NCBI GenBank assembly: GCA_905236315.1
Contig: CAJOPO010000292.1
Span: forward strand, 1 to 9,406
Source: an uncultured Treponema sp.
GTDB taxonomy: Bacteria > Spirochaetota > Spirochaetia > Treponematales > Treponemataceae
Direction: 5' to 3'
DNA: 9,406 nucleotides
Shown: in pieces, positions 1 through 5,836 of the stretch
Numbering within the stretch: position 1 is the stretch's first letter
Layout: each line of letters begins with the position of its first letter
The notes under the pieces: model-generated
Seen by the model: the letters and a program-made list of their open reading frames with translations, nothing else
Told to the model about the DNA's origin: nothing
Database searches by the model: none
Made by a program: the position numbers and the translations under genes

Positions 1-3
1 TCT

Positions 4-161
4 GCGGATTGAATCTGTCGATTACAAAATCGAGGGCTAGCCCTCTACACGCCACATTCGCACGCCTTGCTACGAATGTGTGTGTTTGTAATTATTTACG
101 TTTGCCGCTTACTCAGGCAACACGCACAGAGTGTTTTTGTAATCCTTAGGATTCAATCCGC
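4..161. repeat. 158-bp foldback element with terminal inverted repeats and nested palindromes
   Basis: The ends are a perfect 12-bp inverted repeat: GCGGATTGAATC at 4-15 and GATTCAATCCGC at 150-161. After a 4-5 base mismatch the pairing resumes for 10 bp, GATTACAAAA at 20-29 with TTTTGTAATC at 135-144. Inside lie a 14-bp perfect palindrome GAGGGCTAGCCCTC (32-45), an 8-bp stem CACATTCG/CGAATGTG (53-60 with 73-80), and a small stem TTGCC/GGCAA (102-106 with 116-120). No transposase and no credible gene is inside. This looks like a non-autonomous palindromic repeat of the MITE or foldback type. Only three bases of left flank are visible, so a target-site duplication cannot be judged and the element may be part of something larger. 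Confidence 0.7.
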
Positions 162-725
162 TAGTCTCCTTTTCGCTGTTTTTTTTCAAGAGTACCCTGT
201 AAAACTGATTTCCGTGTGTCAATGTATCTTTTTGTTTGTAGAGATTTTTTAGGTAGGCGATAAAAATTATCTGCTTTTATCCTTTTATCTGTCTTATTCA
301 TACTCCCTTGAACCACATCGCTGTTTCTCATGATGTCTACACTTCCGTTTAAGTGCTATGTAAAGGATAGGTAGTGCAATAGCATATAATCAGGGAGTAT
401 AATCTAACTAGGTTATAATAGTGGTATTAACTAAAGGGTAAGAAGTATTTAACTAAGGAGAGATAAAAAGACTAGGTTAAGAGCTTTGCTTGGCTGGCTA
501 AACGATATGGCCTACTAGAAAATAAGTATTAGCCCGATCTATTGCACATTGCAAAGTATCTGTGTTTATGTAGATTCTTCACTTTGTTCAGAATGACATG
601 CAATATTCGAGTATGGCACGCATTGTTCCGCCCATCCACACTCTTCTATAACATATCATATTTTAAATAAGATTTCAAGCAGCTTGATATAAAACAAGTA
701 AGGAGGAAAACCTGCTATTTTAAGT
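162..725. other. Gene-free stretch downstream of the DUF4143 ATPase gene
   Basis: I see no supportable gene in these 564 bases on either strand. Codons are broken by frequent stops and no reading frame starts after a good ribosome binding site. It holds one GTCAT-type repeat unit (572-598, listed separately). It also has an imperfect tandem-like duplication around 407-479, in which ACTAGGTTA recurs at 407-415 and 471-479 and TTAACTAA at 427-434 and 449-456. A 9-bp inverted repeat pairs ATACTCCCT at 300-308 with AGGGAGTAT at 392-400. TATAAT hexamers occur at 385-390 and 414-419, but neither has a convincing -35 box or a gene after it. Confidence 0.6.
572..598. repeat. Dispersed GTCATTCTGA-type repeat unit (single)
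   Basis: Read on the minus strand this unit starts TGTCATTCTGAACAAAG and ends GAAGAATCT. It resembles a short intergenic repeat type, roughly GTCATTCTGAGCGAAGCGAAGAATCT, that I recall as common in many unrelated bacterial genomes and that has no agreed function. A related unit lies at 9358-9394. Two more are fused head-to-head inside each of the gene-terminal elements at 4318-4475 and 5676-5836. The unit lies between genes and shows no coding role here. Confidence 0.65.
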
Positions 726-1964
726 CTATATCATTCCAACTGGACATAACCATACATCTCTATTATATGGAATGAGTTCATCAGACATACAGATAACAAA
801 TCCTGTTTTTATGTTTTTCCCTAGCTTATGTAGAACACTAAAATTCTTATCAGCATCGTTTGGATTTTTAGCTTTTTTTATTTCAATGGGGGTAATACCT
901 GTAGCGTCTACAAATAAAAGGTCAATCTCTTTTTTATCTATATCACGATAATAATATAGATTAAGTGCCTTGCCTTGATTGTAGTATCCCTTTACAAGTT
1001 CAGAAATTACAAAAGTTTCAAAAAACGCTCCTGACATTGCACCATTTTCTAAGGTTTCTGCAGAAGGCCATCTACAAAGATATGCAGCAAGTCCTGTATC
1101 AAGAAAATAGCACTTTGGTGTTTTTACTAATCTTTTGGTTACATTTTCATAGTATGGGTGTAAAATATATATTATGCCAGAACGTTCAAGTATAGATACC
1201 CAAGCCTTTGCTGTGGGGGACGAAACACCTATTTCTTTTGCAATTTCATCATATTTTAATTCTTGCCCAGTACGCGCTGCCATAAATACAAGAAAACTAT
1301 AAAACTCATTTAGCTTTCCCACTTGTTCTAAATCATGAATATCACGTTCAAGATAGGTATTAACATAGTCCAAAAAGAAACGTTCGCGAGGAATATCAGA
1401 AGAATATAACTTTGGCATACCACCTGTAAAAATGCGCTGATATACAGAATGTACATCAGAAAGACCTGTAAGTATTTTACGATTTTTTAAGAATGATACA
1501 CTAGGCTCAAAACAATCACGTATATTATTTTCTATTTCACATTGAGAAAGCGAAGAAAGTGAAAACACACCAACTCGGCCTGCTAGAGTTTCTGAAATAT
1601 GTTTCATCATTTGGAACTGTTGACTACCAGTGAGCCAAAACATTCCCTCGTTATTCTCCCCATTTAGTGCTTTTTTATCAACAATATTTTTTATTTCAAG
1701 CAAAAGCTCTGGTACCCGCTGAAACTCATCAATGATTAACTTTGTGCCATAAGTTTCAAAAAATAACTCTGGGTCATTTTCTGCTAGTCTTCTTGCATTT
1801 CTGTCATCTAAAGTAACGTAATTTCTATCTTTATCTTTTATGTGATGAAGCATGGTAGATTTTCCTACCTGCCTTTGCCCACAAACTGCTACAACAGGGT
1901 AACAAGAAGAAAGCTTTAAAAAAGATGTTTCTAGCGCACGGTTAATATACATATTCCTCACCAA
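726..1964 (-). CDS. AAA family ATPase with C-terminal DUF4143 (nuclease-like) domain
   Basis: This is a P-loop ATPase of the widespread AAA_14/DUF4143 type. The biochemical role of the family is poorly known, so I give no pathway. Visible motifs are a Walker A GQRQVGKST (residues 29-37), a Walker B LIIDEF (76-81), a sensor-like WLTGSQ (110-115), a winged-helix-like stretch at about 235-270, and a C-terminal region with D348 and E361-x-K363. The last pair resembles a PD-(D/E)XK nuclease core. The length of 412 residues is normal for the family and the gene looks intact. The coordinates given use a TTG start. A GTG at 1961 is better placed, five bases after AGGAG, and an ATG at 1952 is a third option. 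The gene lies 61 bp downstream of the glycan cassette on the same strand. Because the family is often found as an accessory gene, I infer a passenger rather than part of glycan synthesis. Confidence 0.88.
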   Translation of the reverse strand: MVRNMYINRALETSFLKLSSCYPVVAVCGQRQVGKSTMLHHIKDKDRNYVTLDDRNARRLAENDPELFFETYGTKLIIDEFQRVPELLLEIKNIVDKKALNGENNEGMFWLTGSQQFQMMKHISETLAGRVGVFSLSSLSQCEIENNIRDCFEPSVSFLKNRKILTGLSDVHSVYQRIFTGGMPKLYSSDIPRERFFLDYVNTYLERDIHDLEQVGKLNEFYSFLVFMAARTGQELKYDEIAKEIGVSSPTAKAWVSILERSGIIYILHPYYENVTKRLVKTPKCYFLDTGLAAYLCRWPSAETLENGAMSGAFFETFVISELVKGYYNQGKALNLYYYRDIDKKEIDLLFVDATGITPIEIKKAKNPNDADKNFSVLHKLGKNIKTGFVICMSDELIPYNRDVWLCPVGMI

Positions 1965-1966
1965 TT

Positions 1967-1971
1967 CTCCT
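1967..1971 (-). promoter_or_regulatory. Ribosome binding site that favours a GTG start for the DUF4143 ATPase
   Basis: AGGAG on the minus strand is separated by five bases from GTG (1959-1961) but by only two from the upstream TTG (1962-1964). Normal spacing therefore favours GTG, giving a protein of 411 residues. A second weaker GAGG sits three bases before the ATG at 1950-1952, which is too close. Confidence 0.5.
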
Positions 1972-2025
1972 GAGAAATCTAAAGTCTAACTTTATTTTAC
2001 TCAAAGATGGGGAATATGTAAATGT

Positions 2026-4320
2026 TTAATTGCGAATAATCTTTACTACCTCTGCCCTAAAGGCGGCATCAGTATTAACTTGTTCTGGTACATGTGCACC
2101 AGAAACTTCTGCAACACACTTACCTTCTATTGCAGTTTGCTTTTGAACTCCTTTTATATACCAGTCATATTCATTATCAAGCTGCCCTATATCTATAGCC
2201 TGTATGCCCTCTTTTGCAATGTCATAAGCTAGTACCGTTGCAGCAGGTCCTAGACTTACAAGCACTAAGTCATCTTTTTTTGCCACGCCTAGCACAGCAG
2301 AAAGTATTTGCTCATAGTAAGAAAAGGCATTTTTAGGAGGACAGAGAATGCGGCGCACAGAGGCAACGTTAGAAAATAAATCGCTACCCCAGCCATAGCG
2401 AGAATACTCACCTTCTACAACAATGATATTGCGATTATTCCAAACTCTTTTCCATAAGTCAAAAAGCATCTTTGAATATGCCTTATCCTTATAAATTATA
2501 TATGCCCTAGAAACATAGCCGTTGTAATATGTTTTAGATAAGTCTAACATGGGCATAATATCATCTCGCGACATAAGCATATACTCTCGCATACCATTAG
2601 CCGCTTCTTTAGTATAAGGTTCAAGATTGCCAAAAAAAGATAGTAATGCAATTTTTATATTATCATCATGGCTTATAACTATCTCTCTAAGACGCTTGCT
2701 TAAGTTCTCATCTGGCTTTTGAAACCAAGGACGCTCTTTTTGTAACATCATCTCAAACTCGCCATCTCCAAAGCGGCATAGAGAAGCATGTTCGTGCACT
2801 ATGATATGCAAAAGTTCTTCGCTAGAGCGTATGGTGGGAACAGTCTTTGCACCGTATTCATAAGGGGCATTTAAAGTACATCGCTTATAAAACTTTAATT
2901 TCTCTTCTAGCACAAAGATTTTCTTTACATTCTCATCAATAAATGCAGGGAATGTTTCGATATTCCAAAAGTCTACCAACTTTTCCGTTTGAATACCCAA
3001 CGTCTCTGCTTGTTTTATTATTGCACCGCTATTCTTTGCAGAAATTACAATATAATCAAAAGTACACTGTTGTAAATCTTGTGGCTTTAAACAATCGTTT
3101 AATTCTGTATTCTTATCTATGAAGCCACAAAAATTGCACATATCCTTTCTTATTGCGCTAAGAACGAGGGCAGACATTTTTCCCTTACCCCAAATATATA
3201 CGTTAGGTATTTTTATTGCAGTCTTCCTAGCACGTATAACACCGCGCACAAATCTTTTAGGATATTCGCTAGAAAAGGGGAATACCATATAGCCATGTGT
3301 TGTATGCGCTTCAAAGCCATATTCGCTAAGAAAATCTTTTATATCCCTTTCATCATTAAAGCGGTGGTAAGCGCAAACTGCAAGTTTCAAGTCTTTGTTC
3401 TTTTTAAGAGTGTTCTTTCCACCACTTAACGCGCTCATCTCTGCGCCTTCTATATCCATTTTGATAAAATCAAAATCATAAGTCTTTGAAAGGCTATCTA
3501 TTGTTACGCTATCCGCACTGTCTTTATCAGATAAAAACTTATTTATAATTACAACCTTGTCTTTATAAGAAGCAAATGTGTGTTCTAGGGCCTCGCACCA
3601 AAGAGGTTCTGCTTCTACTAAAACAAGGCGACTTGCCTTATCAAGCACATCAAGGGCAAAGTTTCCTTCAGCAACTCCTGCATCAAGTGCCGTGCCAGTA
3701 GTAAAGGTAAAATCATCTGCAAGATAACGATGAGGGGAATTCTTGTGCTGTTCAACTATAATTGAGCGAACGTAATTAACTACAGCATCTTTGTCTTTAT
3801 ACTTTCTGCTCATATACATTCGCTTATTATTGTATATGGCATAAAACAAAGAACAAGTTTCGTCAAAATGCACTTCTACATTTATAGCTAAACGCGCTTC
3901 TTTACTTGCAAAAGGATAGTTAAACGGAGATATATCATCTAAAAGCCTTATTCGCTCAAGCAAAAGTTCTTTTTCACTTGAATCTATCAAATTAGGGTTC
4001 TTATCATAAAAATCAAGAACATCTTCTAAAACAAGAGCGTTAGGACGCAATATTTTATCTTTTGTAATACCATGATTATTTATAAAGCTATTAGAGATTT
4101 CATCAAAATATTTAGAAGATGATATGATTATCTTGTCAAAAGTAAAATTAACTAAATCATTAGGAGGGGAAATAAGAAAACCTTGAACTTCTTTTCCCCA
4201 AAGTGAAGGATTATTATCTATTACGGCAACAGGGGAAACATTTTTATCTTTTAGCCATTGAAATATGTTTTTAGAAGCCTTGCCTGCACCAAAGACAACG
4301 AGTTTTTCGTCTATATACAT
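2026..4320 (-). CDS. Multidomain glycan enzyme: Rossmann module, FkbM-type methyltransferase, second Rossmann module, GT-D fold glycosyltransferase
   Basis: Four units can be read in order. Residues 1-100 are a Rossmann-like module (VVFGAGKASKN at 8-18, then VAVIDNNP). Residues about 200-350 are an FkbM-type SAM-dependent methyltransferase with motif I ALDAGVAEGNFA (211-222) and the family hallmark KMDIEGAE (287-294); such enzymes often O-methylate sugars. Residues about 370-455 are a second Rossmann-like module (VYIWGKGKMS, then CGFIDKN). Residues about 480-722 match the GT-D glycosyltransferase fold (formerly DUF1792): RFGDGEF (516-522) contains the D-x-E metal motif, followed by VEGEYSRYG (635-643), VSLGPAA (688-694) and AIDIGQLDNEY (708-718). 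The protein is soluble, with no membrane segment. Its start ATG shares one base with the stop of the GT2 gene and has a strong site AGGAGG seven bases upstream, inside the repeat element. It probably adds and methylates a sugar on a surface glycan or glycoprotein; the substrate is unknown. Confidence 0.88.
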   Translation of the reverse strand: MYIDEKLVVFGAGKASKNIFQWLKDKNVSPVAVIDNNPSLWGKEVQGFLISPPNDLVNFTFDKIIISSSKYFDEISNSFINNHGITKDKILRPNALVLEDVLDFYDKNPNLIDSSEKELLLERIRLLDDISPFNYPFASKEARLAINVEVHFDETCSLFYAIYNNKRMYMSRKYKDKDAVVNYVRSIIVEQHKNSPHRYLADDFTFTTGTALDAGVAEGNFALDVLDKASRLVLVEAEPLWCEALEHTFASYKDKVVIINKFLSDKDSADSVTIDSLSKTYDFDFIKMDIEGAEMSALSGGKNTLKKNKDLKLAVCAYHRFNDERDIKDFLSEYGFEAHTTHGYMVFPFSSEYPKRFVRGVIRARKTAIKIPNVYIWGKGKMSALVLSAIRKDMCNFCGFIDKNTELNDCLKPQDLQQCTFDYIVISAKNSGAIIKQAETLGIQTEKLVDFWNIETFPAFIDENVKKIFVLEEKLKFYKRCTLNAPYEYGAKTVPTIRSSEELLHIIVHEHASLCRFGDGEFEMMLQKERPWFQKPDENLSKRLREIVISHDDNIKIALLSFFGNLEPYTKEAANGMREYMLMSRDDIMPMLDLSKTYYNGYVSRAYIIYKDKAYSKMLFDLWKRVWNNRNIIVVEGEYSRYGWGSDLFSNVASVRRILCPPKNAFSYYEQILSAVLGVAKKDDLVLVSLGPAATVLAYDIAKEGIQAIDIGQLDNEYDWYIKGVQKQTAIEGKCVAEVSGAHVPEQVNTDAAFRAEVVKIIRN

Positions 4321-4475
4321 TATGCCACCTCCTTATAAGAAGGCGCATAAGGTGCGTGCGCGATAGGTGTTTCGCTTCGCTTAACATGACGAAGGTACAT
4401 CTGTCGTTCTAAGGCTACCGCCGAAGAACCTCTATCGCTAGCAATTATACTATACTGCTGTACCCCCCCCCGACT
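4318..4475 (-). repeat. Gene-terminal palindromic element, copy 1 (G9 tract, foldback, ribosome binding site)
   Basis: On the coding strand this 158-bp element starts AGTC followed by nine Gs (4463-4471) and ends at the ATG of the methyltransferase/GT-D gene. It encodes the last ~51 residues of the GT2 protein, from SRGGVQQYSIIASD to SYKEVA. Its core is a foldback at 4361-4437, whose arms run from CGATAG at one end to CTATCG at the other. Each arm resembles one GTCAT-type dispersed repeat unit: CGTCATGTTAAGCGAAGCG on one side, and on the other a unit with an inner GGCggtaGCC hairpin. It is almost identical to 5676-5836. Copy 1 lacks one base in the CGATAG(C)AGG region and two in the CCTT(AT)CGTC region. 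Confidence 0.9.
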
Positions 4476-5678
4476 CTGTGAATTATTTAACAATATACTA
4501 TTTACAATATTCATAGGCTCCTCCCAAAGTATTTTGCCTTTATCTATTCCAGATGTAATCAGTTGTTCTTTTATAGCTTCTGCCCAAGTGCTCTGCTTTA
4601 CGGCAATAAGAATAAAATCAAAGTTTTTACCAGTTAGCTCACTTACAGGCTTTATGTGTTTTGCACTAGGTTTATTGTCAAGCCAAAGGATTATATCTGC
4701 TATTTTTTGAGTATGAATCCACTGAGCGTAACTCTGCCCCACTCGGCCTGCACCAAAAAGGACTATTTTCTTGCCACATAGTTTTGACATAAATGGTGGG
4801 TACCAAACAGGAAAAGCTACAGAGGGGAAAAACTGAAGACGAAGAGCCATGCCAGTAACAGTGCCCGCTAAAAACCTGCGCTGAAATTGTTCTAAAAGAG
4901 TGTTCTCATAAGGATGTCCTCGTAATGCAGAAGAAACTACATCATAAAAGCAATCACGCTCTGCAAGATAATGTGGGAAAAACGAATGACAAACAGATGT
5001 GGTATTGTCTGGATAATGGTATAAACAACGGTGGGATATACTTACAGAATGACAATGGAAAGCATAAAGTAAGTTAAAAAGCAAATCCTCTTCATAGTGT
5101 ACAAGAACATTTGCTTTTTCCATTAATGATTTTGCAAGCTCAGTCTTAAAAAGTTTAGATACGTTATTGTTAGAAATGCCACCTATTACAGTGCCACCAT
5201 TATAGGCAGAAGAAATGACAAGGTTTTCAAAAAATGCTTTCATTTCACTTTCTGATGAATACACACCTTCTTCAAGTAAATCAACCCAGCGGTCTATAAG
5301 ATTGCCTTCTGAATCATAGCGGAATATACCGCAAGTAGCTAAATCAGTGTTACCCATGTGGTAATAAAGATATTCATACATATCCTGTTCTATCCAGTCA
5401 TCAGAATCAACAAAGCCTGTATATTTACCAGAGGCCATCTTTAGCCCTGCAATTCTAGCGGCAATTTGACCTGCGTTTTGCTGATGAATAACGCGAATTC
5501 TGTTATCTTTTTTAGCATAACTATTGCAGATTTTAGGTGATGAGTCAGTTGAGCCATCGTCAACAAGTATAATTTCGAGATTCTTATATGTCTGATTTAT
5601 GATTGAATCAATGCAACGATGAAGATAGGGAGCCGAATTATAGATAGGAACAATAACAGAAATAAGTTCTTCTTGCAT
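4320..5678 (-). CDS. GT2-family (GT-A fold) glycosyltransferase with C-terminal Rossmann-like module and repeat-encoded tail
   Basis: The first ~250 residues are a classic GT2 nucleotide-sugar transferase: SVIVPIYNSAPYL (7-19), VDDGSTD (39-45), the metal-binding DSDD (91-94), and a likely catalytic acid in HYEED (194-198). Residues about 300-390 are a small Rossmann-like module (KKIVLFGAGRVGQ at 303-315, then ILWLDNKP), like those in the two neighbouring genes. From residue 402 onward the protein is encoded by repeat element copy 1. That part starts at a nine-G run and has no resemblance to glycosyltransferases. With 8 or 10 Gs the protein would end a few residues after the tract (stops at 4445-4447 or 4450-4452), leaving the enzyme domains whole. 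Both ends overlap neighbouring genes by one base (TAATG). It probably transfers a sugar to a growing surface glycan; donor and acceptor cannot be read from the sequence. Confidence 0.92.
   Translation of the reverse strand: MQEELISVIVPIYNSAPYLHRCIDSIINQTYKNLEIILVDDGSTDSSPKICNSYAKKDNRIRVIHQQNAGQIAARIAGLKMASGKYTGFVDSDDWIEQDMYEYLYYHMGNTDLATCGIFRYDSEGNLIDRWVDLLEEGVYSSESEMKAFFENLVISSAYNGGTVIGGISNNNVSKLFKTELAKSLMEKANVLVHYEEDLLFNLLYAFHCHSVSISHRCLYHYPDNTTSVCHSFFPHYLAERDCFYDVVSSALRGHPYENTLLEQFQRRFLAGTVTGMALRLQFFPSVAFPVWYPPFMSKLCGKKIVLFGAGRVGQSYAQWIHTQKIADIILWLDNKPSAKHIKPVSELTGKNFDFILIAVKQSTWAEAIKEQLITSGIDKGKILWEEPMNIVNSILLNNSQSRGGVQQYSIIASDRGSSAVALERQMYLRHVKRSETPIAHAPYAPSYKEVA
4328..4333 (-). promoter_or_regulatory. 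Strong ribosome binding site carried by repeat copy 1
   Basis: AGGAGG sits seven bases before the ATG at 4318-4320, and the stop of the upstream gene overlaps that ATG as TAATG. A CACCT at 4350-4354 (read on the minus strand) can pair with AGGTG inside the site at 4326-4330, and a CCTT/AAGG pairing adds to this. The site may therefore be partly masked until ribosomes translate through from the GT2 gene. That is an inference from base pairing only. Confidence 0.75.
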
Positions 5679-5836
5679 TATGCCACCTCCTTGTAAGAAA
5701 GCGCATAAGGTGTGCGTGCGATAGATATTCCGCTTCGCTTAACATGACGATAAGGTACATCTGTCGTTCTAAGGCTACCGCCGAAGAACCTGCTATCGCT
5801 AGCAATTATACTATACTGTTGTACCCCCCCCCGACT
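5676..5836 (-). repeat. Gene-terminal palindromic element, copy 2 (G9 tract, foldback, ribosome binding site)
   Basis: This is the 161-bp counterpart of 4318-4475, in the same orientation. It starts AGTC plus nine Gs (5824-5832) and ends at the ATG of the GT2 gene. It encodes the last 52 residues of the GT4-like protein. The foldback spans 5719-5798, from CGATAG to CTATCG. The first ~45 bases and the last ~40 are nearly the same as copy 1. In the middle, copy 2 has one extra base and then, about 40 bases later, two extra bases, so the same DNA is read in another frame (SRFFGGSLRTTDVPYRH against RGSSAVALERQMYLRH) before both return to the shared RHVKRS...SYKEVA ending. Confidence 0.9.

Noticed and set aside
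67..252. A 61-codon plus-strand reading frame in the first 252 bases
   Set aside because: It begins with a non-ATG start inside the foldback element, has no ribosome binding site, and its hydrophobic composition is what T-rich noncoding DNA gives.
675..687. TCAAGCAGCTTGA as a terminator for the DUF4143 ATPase gene
   Set aside because: The stem is only five base pairs with a three-base loop and no U-run follows on the minus strand.
726..1964. The DUF4143 ATPase as a defence-system effector linked to the glycan genes
   Set aside because: There is no partner gene, no toxin-antitoxin pairing and no shared element with the cassette, so the sequence gives no support for such a role.
4463..4471. 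The nine-G tract as a sequencing artefact
   Set aside because: A homopolymer error is possible, but both tracts have the same length and both give open frames to a matching TAATG overlap, which is unlikely if either count were wrong.
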